The notes under the pieces were generated by a model that worked only from the letters and a program-made list of their open reading frames with translations, did no database searches and was not told the origin of the DNA. Of a DNA stretch of 16,051 nt, positions 5,708 to 13,251 are shown one piece after another. Both the position numbers and the translations under genes were made by a program. This DNA is from Thermoplasmata archaeon (GTDB lineage: Archaea; Thermoplasmatota; Thermoplasmata; B31-G17): positions 1-16,051 of the forward strand of contig QMTG01000011.1 in NCBI GenBank assembly GCA_003649915.1. Direction: 5' to 3'. Position 1 is the first letter of the stretch; each line of letters begins with the position of its first letter.

Positions 5708-6769
5708 TCATATAACCATTGTCTCCTCCGCCAGCCTTTCCGCAGCATCTTCTGTCAGCCCTCTATCTCCGAGTATTGTGTATCTTTCGGGTCTAATTTT
5801 ATGAGCCATAGTGAGCGCCTTTATTATGTCCTCTCTGCTCACGCCCAACTCCTTATAATTTGTTGGTGCACCCACGTTCTTCAATGTTTGCCTAATCATT
5901 CTCCAATCTCCACCGTGCAGGTGCATCATCATTATTGTGCCAACTCCGCATTGCTCGCCGTGAAGAGCCTTTCCAGGGGCGATTATGTCTAGTGCATGGG
6001 AAAACTTGTGCTCTGCACCGCTAGCAGGACGTGATGAGCCTGCAATTGACATGGCAACACTGGATGATACCAGAGCCTTAACAACAATCCATGCGGCCTC
6101 CTCCAGCCCTGGTTTTATAGCCTCTGAGTTCTCCACGAGCATTGTCGCCGTCATCTCGGAGAGCGCAGCGGCGTATGAACTATAGCTCTCTCCCCTCAGC
6201 ATTCTAGCCAGTCTCCAGTCTTTAACCGCCGTGTAGTTTGCAATTATATCCCCACAGCCAGATGCCATCAGGCGATAAGGGGCTGAGGCTATGATCTTAG
6301 TATCTGCGATTACGGCGGTGGGAGAGCGTGTCTCTATGGACGTGTTTCTACCCTCAATTCTTATTGATGCGATAGATGATGCAATACCGTCGTGCGATGC
6401 CGCTGTGGGAACACTCACAAATGGAACATTTTCTCTGTGCGAGGAGCATTTAGCCACATCAATGGGTCTGCCACCGCCAACACCAAACACCGTGTGCGCC
6501 TTAATCTCTCTTATACGAGCCACGACACTCTCCACAGTCTCCATGTCCGCCTCCTTTATCAGCACAAAATCCACGTCATTACCAGTATCCTCAAGCATGT
6601 CCGCAATTTTATCTCCTGCAACCTTCTTTGTTGTATTATCAGCCACTATCAGATACGGACCTGATAAATGCACGTTTTCCACAACATCGAGCACACTCTC
6701 CAACGCGTCATGACCAACAACGACCCTTCTCGGCAACTCCATAGATTTGTGTTTGGTAAACTCCACCAT
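5708..6769 (-). CDS. egsA: sn-Glycerol-1-phosphate dehydrogenase
   Basis: The enzyme reduces dihydroxyacetone phosphate to sn-glycerol-1-phosphate with NAD(P)H and so sets the archaeal lipid stereochemistry. The 353-residue protein has the expected length and motifs: FGVGGGRPIDVAK for the nucleotide (about 95-107), VPTAASHDGIASSIASI (120-136), SGCGDIIANYTA with zinc ligand Asp174, GAEHKFSHALD with His254, and ALHGEQCGVG with His270. All three predicted metal ligands are present. Transcription probably starts only a few bases before the ATG, from the TATA box at 6796-6803, in the 42-nt gap after srp54. The UPF0179 gene follows. The geranylgeranyl reductase of the same lipid pathway is 0.7 kb further downstream. 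Confidence 0.96.
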   Translation of the reverse strand: MVEFTKHKSMELPRRVVVGHDALESVLDVVENVHLSGPYLIVADNTTKKVAGDKIADMLEDTGNDVDFVLIKEADMETVESVVARIREIKAHTVFGVGGGRPIDVAKCSSHRENVPFVSVPTAASHDGIASSIASIRIEGRNTSIETRSPTAVIADTKIIASAPYRLMASGCGDIIANYTAVKDWRLARMLRGESYSSYAAALSEMTATMLVENSEAIKPGLEEAAWIVVKALVSSSVAMSIAGSSRPASGAEHKFSHALDIIAPGKALHGEQCGVGTIMMMHLHGGDWRMIRQTLKNVGAPTNYKELGVSREDIIKALTMAHKIRPERYTILGDRGLTEDAAERLAEETMVI

Positions 6770-6795
6770 TATGGGCTTCGTATTATAGCAATTAC

Positions 6796-6803
6796 GATAA
6801 AAA
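6796..6803 (-). promoter_or_regulatory. TATA box of egsA
   Basis: The minus strand reads CCTTTTTATC, with a box centre about 30 nt before the ATG at 6769. It implies a leader of only a few bases and a promoter separate from the serA-cupin-srp54 operon upstream. Confidence 0.55.
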
Positions 6804-6811
6804 GGTTTGCG

Positions 6812-8155
6812 TTACATGGTTCCAAAATCAAGCCCGCCTTCCTTTAGATGCCTCATTAGTTGCCTTCTAAGTTTTCTATTTGAAAGCACGCCCTTTATTG
6901 CCCTCCTAGATGTCTTATACTGCTTTAATAATTCCCTCACATCGCTCGGGGTTGTTCCACTACCCCTAGCAATCCTTATGATTCTAGAGTGTTTTATTAT
7001 CCTTGGGTTCTCCAGTTCCTCTTCAGTCATGCTGTCCATTATTACTTTAAATTTCCTCAACTTCTCCCTCATGCTTTCAATCTCTTCCTTTGAAAGCCTC
7101 TGCATGCCCATGGGCAGCATTGAAAATATCTTGCTCAACGGCCCCATGCGCGTAAGTGCCTCCATCTGATTGTACATGTCTTTGAGTGTGAACTTTCCGC
7201 TCATTATGTGCTTCACAGTCTTCTCCATATCAACTTCGCTCATTGCCTCTTCCGCCTTCTCAAGTAATGATTGTAAATCCCCCATACCAAGCAGGCGGGA
7301 CACAAATCGCGTCGGGTCAAAAACCTCCAAGTCGTCTAGGTGCTCTCCTGTTCCTATGAAGAGGATTGGTGCTCCAGTCTCGGCTACAGCGCTAAGTGCG
7401 CCCCCGCCCTTTGCACTCCCATCCATTTTTGTCAAGATAACTCCAGTTATTCCTACGGCATCATGAAAGGCTTTTGCCTGCTCACCAGCCTGCTGACCCA
7501 TAGTCGCATCGAGAACGAGTACGATCTCGTCAGGGCGTGCTACGCGCGCCATCCTTTTTATCTCTTCAATAAGTTCTTTTTCCAAGGAATGCCTACCCGC
7601 ACTGTCTATCAGGATTACATCATAATCCTTGAGTTCTATAAGCCCTTCCCTCACAATCTTTGGTGCCTTTATCTCACCCCTTCTTCCATAAACAGGCACA
7701 CTGAGTTGCTGCCCTATCTGCAAAATCTGATCATAGGCGGCTGGTCTATGAGTATCGCCCGCGATAAGGGCAACCTTTAGCCCGCGTTTTTGAAAATACT
7801 TTGCAACTTTGCCTATGGTTGTTGTTTTTCCTTGCCCATAAAGACCAACAAAAAGTATTCTCTGGGGTTTAATCTCCAGTGTCCTTCCCCTGCCAAGAAC
7901 CTTAACTATTTCCTCATAGATAATTCTTATAACATGCTCCCTAGCATTCATGCCGGGAGGAGGTTTTTCCTCCAGCGCTCTTCTTTCGACCTCTTTGGTT
8001 AGCCTGAACACCAGATTTACGTTTACATCAGCCCTTATAAGTGCTCTCTGCAGGTCTCGCACCACCTCTTTGACCAAATCCTTATCAACATAACTTGCCC
8101 TCGCAATTTTCCGTATAGCGCCCTTCAACGCCTCGCCTAGGGATTCCAGCACCAT
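6812..8155 (-). CDS. srp54: Signal recognition particle 54 kDa GTPase
   Basis: SRP54 binds signal sequences and SRP RNA and carries ribosomes to the FtsY receptor at the membrane. The 447-residue protein has the N domain (1-90, with ALIRADVNVNLV), the G domain with P-loop GLYGQGKTTT (104-113), DTHRPAA, DSAGRH, ATMGQQAGEQA, TKMDGSAKGGGAL and FIGTGEHLDDLEVF, and the M domain from about 300. The M domain contains methionine-rich MLPMGMQ and the RNA-binding RIARGSGTTPSDVRELLKQY. There is no long Gly/Met-rich tail. A GTG start at 8185 is possible, but it overlaps the cupin gene. The ATG at 8155 has AGGTG nine bases upstream and begins at the family's usual position. It is third in a serA-cupin-srp54 run. 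The SRP RNA gene is not in the window. Confidence 0.96.
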   Translation of the reverse strand: MVLESLGEALKGAIRKIARASYVDKDLVKEVVRDLQRALIRADVNVNLVFRLTKEVERRALEEKPPPGMNAREHVIRIIYEEIVKVLGRGRTLEIKPQRILFVGLYGQGKTTTIGKVAKYFQKRGLKVALIAGDTHRPAAYDQILQIGQQLSVPVYGRRGEIKAPKIVREGLIELKDYDVILIDSAGRHSLEKELIEEIKRMARVARPDEIVLVLDATMGQQAGEQAKAFHDAVGITGVILTKMDGSAKGGGALSAVAETGAPILFIGTGEHLDDLEVFDPTRFVSRLLGMGDLQSLLEKAEEAMSEVDMEKTVKHIMSGKFTLKDMYNQMEALTRMGPLSKIFSMLPMGMQRLSKEEIESMREKLRKFKVIMDSMTEEELENPRIIKHSRIIRIARGSGTTPSDVRELLKQYKTSRRAIKGVLSNRKLRRQLMRHLKEGGLDFGTM

Positions 8156-8178
8156 TTTTATCAGCACCTGCAGCCATC

Positions 8179-8535
8179 CTAGCACTCTGGCGTGCTCTTA
8201 ATTATCGGTATCACGCATATAAACTTTAGTTTTCCATCCCCTACGTTTCTGAATTGATGCTTAATGCCCGGCGGAACAAAAGCAACATCACCCTCCTCGC
8301 AAAAAACATCGCCTTTCTCGCTCACAATCTTGCACTTTCCCTCCAGCACGTAGACCTCATGCTCCCACGGATGCACATGATACGGCGTCGCACTGTTTGG
8401 GCTTAGTTCAAAAACCCGCATTGCAAAGTTGGGTGCACCGTCTTTTTGCGTGATCAGCCACCTTATTTTCACATCACCCTCTCCATCCCTCACATCCTCA
8501 GCCAAAACATCCATCGCCCTCTTCTTCACAATCAT
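8179..8535 (-). CDS. Small single-domain cupin protein
   Basis: This 118-residue protein is a single cupin barrel. Motif 1 is HVHPWEHEVYVLEG (His53, His55, Glu60, Gly66), and motif 2 is PPGIKHQFRN (His93, Asn97), so the metal-binding set is complete. Such cupins can be sugar or keto-acid isomerases, dioxygenases or ligand sensors; nothing here decides which. Its ATG overlaps the SerA-type dehydrogenase stop as ATGA, so translation is probably coupled, and srp54 follows. The link to a hydroxyacid dehydrogenase might mean a related small acid substrate, but this is weak inference. Confidence 0.85.
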   Translation of the reverse strand: MIVKKRAMDVLAEDVRDGEGDVKIRWLITQKDGAPNFAMRVFELSPNSATPYHVHPWEHEVYVLEGKCKIVSEKGDVFCEEGDVAFVPPGIKHQFRNVGDGKLKFICVIPIIKSTPEC

Positions 8536-9479
8536 CCAACCACCTCTTTATTTACCAGAAACTCGGGCGTCTCGCCCTTCAGGACTCTAAGCACATCCCT
8601 TGCAACAGTAACACCCGCCCTTTCCTGTGCCTCCTTCGTGGATGCACCTATGTGGGGCGTTAATATTATGTTATCTAAGCCAAGCAGGGGAGAGTTTGTG
8701 GGAGGCTCAACTTCGTAGACATCCAGCGCTGCTCCTGCAAGCTTTCCAGACTTGAGAGCGTCGTAAAGTGCGCCTTCATCAACAATTCCACCCCTCGCAC
8801 AGTTTATAAGATACGCGCCATCCCTCATAATCTCAATTTTCTCCCTGTTTATCAGTCCCCTAGTCTCAGGTGTGAGAATTGCATGTATGGTTACAAAGTC
8901 CGCCTCTGCCAAAAGGTTGTCCAACTCCTTCCTCTCCACACCAAGTTCGCTGAATAAGTCATTGGGTGCGTATGGGTCATACGCTATCACGCGCATTCCG
9001 AAAGATTTCGCCCTTTTTGCAACCTCTCTCCCTATACGCCCAAAACCCACAATGCCTAGGGTCTTTTCGTACAGTTCAACACCAACAAGCCTTTTCTTTT
9101 CCCACAAGCCTGCCTTCATGCTTACGTCGGCCTTTGTGATGCCGCGAGCAAGTGCTATCATTAGGCCCATCGTCAACTCTGCCACGGAATACGTGCTGCT
9201 CCTTGGCGCATTCACCACATATATTCCTTTTTTTGTGGCTGCATCCACATCTATATTATCCACGCCTATGCCCGCTCTTCCTATAACCCTCAGATTCACC
9301 GCTCTATTGATGACATCAGCGTCCACTCTCGTTCTACTCCTCACAATAAGCCCGTGATATTCTCCAATTTTATCCAGCAACTCATCTCTAGACAATTCCG
9401 CATAGTCCACACTAACCTCCTTCCTTAGAAGCGAAATTGCACTCTCGGCAATCTTGTCCGTAACCAGCACTTTCATCAT
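8532..9479 (-). CDS. serA: D-3-phosphoglycerate dehydrogenase (short form) or related D-2-hydroxyacid dehydrogenase
   Basis: This NAD-dependent enzyme probably oxidises 3-phosphoglycerate to 3-phosphohydroxypyruvate in serine synthesis. The 315-residue protein has GRAGIGVDNIDVDAAT for substrate contacts, a Rossmann motif GIVGFGRIG (Gly145, 147, 150), Asp168 after IAY as NAD selector, and the catalytic trio Arg229 (NCARGGIVDE), Glu258 (EVEPP) and His276 (TPHIGAST). It lacks the C-terminal ACT/regulatory domains of long SerA, so serine feedback through ACT is not expected; glyoxylate or other hydroxyacid reductase activity cannot be excluded. The start is the ATG at 9479 or the next ATG at 9476, both behind AAGGTGA. 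A TTG-like longer frame to 9509 looks wrong. It is first in the operon with the cupin and srp54. Confidence 0.88.
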   Translation of the reverse strand: MMKVLVTDKIAESAISLLRKEVSVDYAELSRDELLDKIGEYHGLIVRSRTRVDADVINRAVNLRVIGRAGIGVDNIDVDAATKKGIYVVNAPRSSTYSVAELTMGLMIALARGITKADVSMKAGLWEKKRLVGVELYEKTLGIVGFGRIGREVAKRAKSFGMRVIAYDPYAPNDLFSELGVERKELDNLLAEADFVTIHAILTPETRGLINREKIEIMRDGAYLINCARGGIVDEGALYDALKSGKLAGAALDVYEVEPPTNSPLLGLDNIILTPHIGASTKEAQERAGVTVARDVLRVLKGETPEFLVNKEVVG

Positions 9480-9511
9480 CTTGCTCACCTTCGCGATAAA
9501 ATTACACACAC

Positions 9512-9519
9512 ATTATTAA
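9512..9519 (-). promoter_or_regulatory. TATA box of the serA operon
   Basis: The minus strand reads TTAATAAT behind GAAACGA, which could serve as the TFB site. It predicts a start near 9489 and a leader of about 10 nt that still contains AAGGTG (9486-9491). It is divergent to the TPR promoter. Confidence 0.45.
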
Positions 9520-9550
9520 TCGTTTCCTCAAAAACGTTCCCAAACAAAAA

Positions 9551-9558
9551 TTATATTA
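9551..9558 (+). promoter_or_regulatory. TATA box of the TPR gene
   Basis: TTATATTA follows an A-rich tract (AAACAAAAA). Its centre is about 31 nt before the ATG at 9586, so the message has at most a few leader bases. No Shine-Dalgarno sequence is present. Confidence 0.5.
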
Positions 9559-9585
9559 CATGGTTTGCCCATTAATATTATTGCT

Positions 9586-10914
9586 ATGGATGTTGGTCAA
9601 GTGCTTCAAGACATAGAGGCATACATAGGAAATCAGGCGGGCGATATGGGAAGGCATACGTGGAGAAAGACCCTGAAAGACTTGGGAGTATTGCAGGAGA
9701 AAGCAAAGGTTGATGAGGTACTAGACGCATTGCGAGAGGCTTGTAAAAGACTCTCTGTGCTCACAGGAAGAGAAAAGGCGGAAAGAATGGGCAAGTTTTT
9801 GAGAAAATATGTGAGAGCGCTTCAGGTTATTGAAAACGCCAAAGAGCACGACCTCTCAGAGGTTATAAAATCTCACCTCGATGTTATAGGAATGTTTATA
9901 GCCATTGGCAGACTTGAGGAAGCAAAAAAATTTTGCAAAATGGGCGAGGATGCAGCCCTACAACTCCACGGTACAGATAGGGATATAGCCCTTTCCAGAA
10001 TATACCGAAGGCTTGCCTATGTTCATCGCCAAGCATCGGAGTACGATAGCGCACTCAAATACTATGAGGCTTGCATAGAGCATGCCAAAAGTGCCGGCAA
10101 TGTTTACGAGATTGCCATGGGATACGGAGGTCTTGGCTATGTTTACTGGAGAAAGGGAATGCACAGGGAGGCGCTAAAGAACTACGATATGAGCAAAGAG
10201 TACGGTGAAAAAATAGCAGATGCTAAGAAGAGAATGCTGGGTCTAGGCACACTTCACATAGAGTACGGTAACGTCTACTTGGACCTCAACATGGAGGATA
10301 AGGCTATAGAGCACTGCAAGAAGGCTATAGAATACCTTGAGAAAATAAAGAATCTGGAGGAACTTGCAAGGGTATACAATAATCTGGCAAGGGTTTACGA
10401 GGAAAAGGGCGAGTATGAGAGCGCTATAGAGTACTATAAGAAGAGTACTAAGACCGCAGATAGGGCTGGAGTGAAGTTCATGAAGGGCTGGGCTTTATTC
10501 AACCTTGCAAACACATACATAACCATGTACTTTGAGAGAGGGAGAAAGGAATACTTGGAGAACGCCGGAAAATGCATCAAAGAATCGGTAAAACTAGTGG
10601 ACATGTACGATAACAGATTGGCAAAGGGAAGGGCGAGGAACGTTCTCGGCAGGTACTATGCCGCCCTCAAAAGATACGAGGAGGCAAAAAGGGTGTTTGA
10701 CGAAGCCCTCGCCATACTGGGCGGGCTGGGCACACCGGACTATGCAGCAATGGCGTACAGGGATTTGGGGGAGATGTACATGATGTGGGGAAGGGTTGAA
10801 AACGCGCTGGAAGCGCTTGAGAAGGCAAAGACCCTGTTTGAAAGCACGGGCAACAGCGCAAAGGTAGATGAAGTAAATGCGCTCATAGCCTCCTGCCGCT
10901 CAATGAAGCAGTAA
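9586..10914 (+). CDS. Tetratricopeptide repeat protein
   Basis: This 442-residue all-helical protein has about eight TPR units, roughly at residues 98-130, 138-171, 178-210, 220-254, 260-293, 301-340, 346-380 and 387-420. The clearest units read SEYDSALKYYEACIEHAKSAG, GEYESAIEYYKKSTKTADRAG and GRVENALEALEKAKTLFESTG. The near 40-residue spacing is the longer TPR_12 or kinesin-light-chain type. The N-terminal 90 residues are helical without a recognisable domain. There is no signal peptide, membrane helix or enzyme motif, so it is likely a cytosolic scaffold. I use the ATG at 9586; a TTG at 9565 opens the frame but lies between TATA box and expected mRNA start. The HerA-like gene follows after 70 nt on the same strand with its own promoter. 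Confidence 0.88.
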   Translation: MDVGQVLQDIEAYIGNQAGDMGRHTWRKTLKDLGVLQEKAKVDEVLDALREACKRLSVLTGREKAERMGKFLRKYVRALQVIENAKEHDLSEVIKSHLDVIGMFIAIGRLEEAKKFCKMGEDAALQLHGTDRDIALSRIYRRLAYVHRQASEYDSALKYYEACIEHAKSAGNVYEIAMGYGGLGYVYWRKGMHREALKNYDMSKEYGEKIADAKKRMLGLGTLHIEYGNVYLDLNMEDKAIEHCKKAIEYLEKIKNLEELARVYNNLARVYEEKGEYESAIEYYKKSTKTADRAGVKFMKGWALFNLANTYITMYFERGRKEYLENAGKCIKESVKLVDMYDNRLAKGRARNVLGRYYAALKRYEEAKRVFDEALAILGGLGTPDYAAMAYRDLGEMYMMWGRVENALEALEKAKTLFESTGNSAKVDEVNALIASCRSMKQ

Positions 10915-10953
10915 AGCCTCCTTTCTCAAAAAACCCACACTCTTCAGCAATTA

Positions 10954-10961
10954 TTAAAATA
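10954..10961 (+). promoter_or_regulatory. TATA box of the HerA-like gene
   Basis: TTAAAATA has its centre about 27 nt before the ATG at 10985, so the mRNA probably begins at or next to the start codon. GGAG lies directly against the ATG, too close to act as a Shine-Dalgarno sequence. Confidence 0.5.
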
Positions 10962-10984
10962 TTCTATTCCATACAATTGCGGAG

Positions 10985-12520
10985 ATGTACGTGGGCAGAC
11001 TTGTCGGCAGGTCCGTGCTGGAGTTATGGGTTAGATGCAGATATGATAGCGATATATGTCTCGGGGAACTTCTCGTTGTTGAAGACGAGGAAAGAAGCAA
11101 AAACTACCTGGTCAGGGTTGTCGATATTAAATACGGCGCGGACGCAGGCGACGGCTGGATGGAAAGAACTGCAGGGAATATCATACGCATGGACATGGCA
11201 AACTCCACCTATAACATGAGCGACAGAGAGTTCAGGCTGTACAAGATTGCGGTCTGCATTCCGCTGGGCTGCTTAGTAAGTGGGGGCATTGAGAAAGCGA
11301 AGCATATACCCTCTCACTTCTCAAGGGTGAGAAAAACAACAAGCGAGGACTATGAGAGCATGAAATCCCTTATGGGCGACCTTAAGGTCGGCGTTATGAG
11401 AAGCGGAGGGCACACACTCAACGTTAATGTGGGCATTGAGGGAGAGGCTTTGCATCATCATATAGGGGTGTTTGCCACCACGGGCATGGGGAAGAGCAAC
11501 CTGATGAAGGTGCTTGCGGGTGCGGTGATGGAGTCGGGCAGGTACGGCATGCTCATATTTGACCCTCACGGAGAGTATTATTCGGGCGGTGCTGGAAGGC
11601 GTGGGCTTATTCATCACCCCCTTGCGCAGGACAAACTCAGGGTTTACAGCACGCGAAGGCTGCAAAGGATGTACTCAACAATAAGAATATCCTACACCGA
11701 GGTAAACGTTGAGGACATGCTCTCGCTATACGAGTTCACGCAGAGCCAGTTAGAGATGCTCTATGCTGCTAGAGCACTGTTTGGCAGGGAGTGGATGAGA
11801 GAAATTAATGAAAGGGATGGTGATGATTTATACTACCAGTTTGGGGAGAGATTTCATGAGACAACAATAAACGTTGTTAAGCGCAGGGTGGAAAGAGTAA
11901 TGGGCTACGAGATAATTAGCAGGGATCCAACAATATCCATAACGAGAAGTGTGCTGTCATCCCTGCACAGTGCTATGGTTGTGCTTGTTGACACATCTGG
12001 CTTGCATGAGGGTGAGGAATTGCTTGTCAGTAACGTTCTAGCAAGGGCGGTCTTCGAAGAAAACCGCAGGATTTACAGGGAGAAGCCTTCAGAATTCAGG
12101 TCGCTTCCCAGCATTTTAATAACAATCGAAGAGGCGCAGCGCATGCTTGCAACCCCCTCAGGCACAATATTTCCAAGAATTGCAAGGGAAGGGAGAAAAT
12201 TCAAGGTAGGCCTGTGCGCGATCTCACAGCAGCCCAAACTCATACATCGTGAGATACTTTCCCAGTTTAACACGCTCTTCATTCTTGGGCTTGCGGATAA
12301 AAGGGACAGAGAAGCACTAGCGTACTCGGCAAAGCAGGATATAAGCGCGTTGGAGAACGAGATACAAACACTAATGCCCGGCGAGGCGATAATAACCTCT
12401 CCCTTCACCCCCTTCCCCCTCCCAATAAAGGTGCACATGTACGAGGAATATTTGTCGCGTATTAGAAGAAAAAGAGCGGTTGATGAAAAACAAGAGTTTA
12501 TCGATGAAAAATTCTTCTAG
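10985..12520 (+). CDS. HerA-like hexameric ATPase (HerA/FtsK superfamily)
   Basis: This 511-residue protein begins with a beta-rich region like the HerA HAS barrel (1-110). The RecA-like ATPase core follows: Walker A GVFATTGMGKSNL (161-173), IFDPHGEY (191-198), MVVLVDTSG (331-339), a Walker-B-like strand SILITIEEAQRML (376-388) with Glu382-Glu383, and REGRKFKVGLCAISQQP (401-417) with the sensor/arginine-finger region. HerA ATPases are ring-shaped DNA translocases; canonical HerA works with the NurA nuclease, Mre11 and Rad50. None of these is encoded here, so this looks like a stand-alone COG0433 paralogue. The TPR gene lies immediately upstream. It converges on the phosphoesterase gene, and the two stop codons share CTAG. 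Role in repair, segregation or defence is open. Confidence 0.9.
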   Translation: MYVGRLVGRSVLELWVRCRYDSDICLGELLVVEDEERSKNYLVRVVDIKYGADAGDGWMERTAGNIIRMDMANSTYNMSDREFRLYKIAVCIPLGCLVSGGIEKAKHIPSHFSRVRKTTSEDYESMKSLMGDLKVGVMRSGGHTLNVNVGIEGEALHHHIGVFATTGMGKSNLMKVLAGAVMESGRYGMLIFDPHGEYYSGGAGRRGLIHHPLAQDKLRVYSTRRLQRMYSTIRISYTEVNVEDMLSLYEFTQSQLEMLYAARALFGREWMREINERDGDDLYYQFGERFHETTINVVKRRVERVMGYEIISRDPTISITRSVLSSLHSAMVVLVDTSGLHEGEELLVSNVLARAVFEENRRIYREKPSEFRSLPSILITIEEAQRMLATPSGTIFPRIAREGRKFKVGLCAISQQPKLIHREILSQFNTLFILGLADKRDREALAYSAKQDISALENEIQTLMPGEAIITSPFTPFPLPIKVHMYEEYLSRIRRKRAVDEKQEFIDEKFF

Positions 12521-13251
12521 GGCATGTAAAGCATTGCCCTCTCCATATCTCTTATTCTTCCTAGGCTCAGTATTCCAATCTCGGAAAGAGCGTAGATTCT
12601 TGCCCCGCTCATGTCAATCCTCGAGAGTATTGGAGACAAATAATCCTCCGCCATTATATCGGTGCCTATGGACAGGGGGCTGAGGGCAGGAAGAACTATT
12701 ATGTTTCTCTCATCGTTATACAGAAAGCACGGGAGCTTTATGTACGCTCCTATGCCGTCCCTTATTTTAACCACGGGATGCTCATGAGCCAGTACCATAT
12801 CACGCTCCATGCCCACATCCCTATGGCCGTGAATAACCGTGTAATCGCCAATGGAATATCGGCTGTGAAGATCTATACCCCTCTTCGCCAGTATGGTCTT
12901 GAGGTAATTATCATGGTTCCCCCTTATCACAACAACCCTTCTCACATGATCGCAGATAAAGTCCAGTATTCTGTTGACTTCCTCCCATTCCTGCCAAAGG
13001 TTCCTGCTAAACTTGTGCTTGAAATCGCCATTTATTACCAAAGTCTCTGGAGAAAACTCTCTAAATATCGCGCTTAAACGCTTTATTATAACATCCTCCT
13101 GCACCCTAGGCGCAGATATGCCCTCCTCCTCAACCATTGCCGCCTCCATTCCTATGTGTAAATCGCCTATAATTGCTGCTCTTTCCCGCTCAAGCCAAAG
13201 AGCATAGTAGTTTGTCACATAAACCCCGGGCCTTATCTCTATCCTGTCCAT
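12517..13251 (-). CDS. Calcineurin-like metallophosphoesterase (COG1407-like)
   Basis: This 244-residue protein has a full set of dinuclear metal motifs in order: GDLHIG (Asp30, His32), NGDFKH (Asp76), GNHDN (Asn112, His113), IHGHR (His141, His143) and AHEHP (His156, His158). It matches the archaeal predicted ICC-like phosphoesterases of COG1407, which in many genomes sit beside the Lhr helicase and are suspected to act on nucleic acids. No Lhr gene is present here. Its ATG lies within the 3' end of nadC (13-nt overlap), so it is probably translated from the nadC message. Its stop overlaps that of the convergent HerA-like gene. The true substrate is unknown. Confidence 0.9.
   Translation of the reverse strand: MDRIEIRPGVYVTNYYALWLERERAAIIGDLHIGMEAAMVEEEGISAPRVQEDVIIKRLSAIFREFSPETLVINGDFKHKFSRNLWQEWEEVNRILDFICDHVRRVVVIRGNHDNYLKTILAKRGIDLHSRYSIGDYTVIHGHRDVGMERDMVLAHEHPVVKIRDGIGAYIKLPCFLYNDERNIIVLPALSPLSIGTDIMAEDYLSPILSRIDMSGARIYALSEIGILSLGRIRDMERAMLYMP

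Noticed and set aside
6780..6790. CTATAATA on the minus strand as the egsA TATA box
   Set aside because: It would place transcription start inside the coding region; the CTTTTTAT box at 6796-6803 fits better.
12491..12520. PIP box (PCNA-binding) at the HerA-like C-terminus, QEFIDEKFF
   Set aside because: The Gln-to-aromatic spacing is one residue too long for Qxx[ILM]xx[FY][FY]; probably a chance tail.
9586..12520. Calling the TPR/HerA pair a defence system
   Set aside because: No nuclease, SIR2, DUF4297 or other effector gene is adjacent, and the surrounding genes are housekeeping; the data support only an unexplained pairing.
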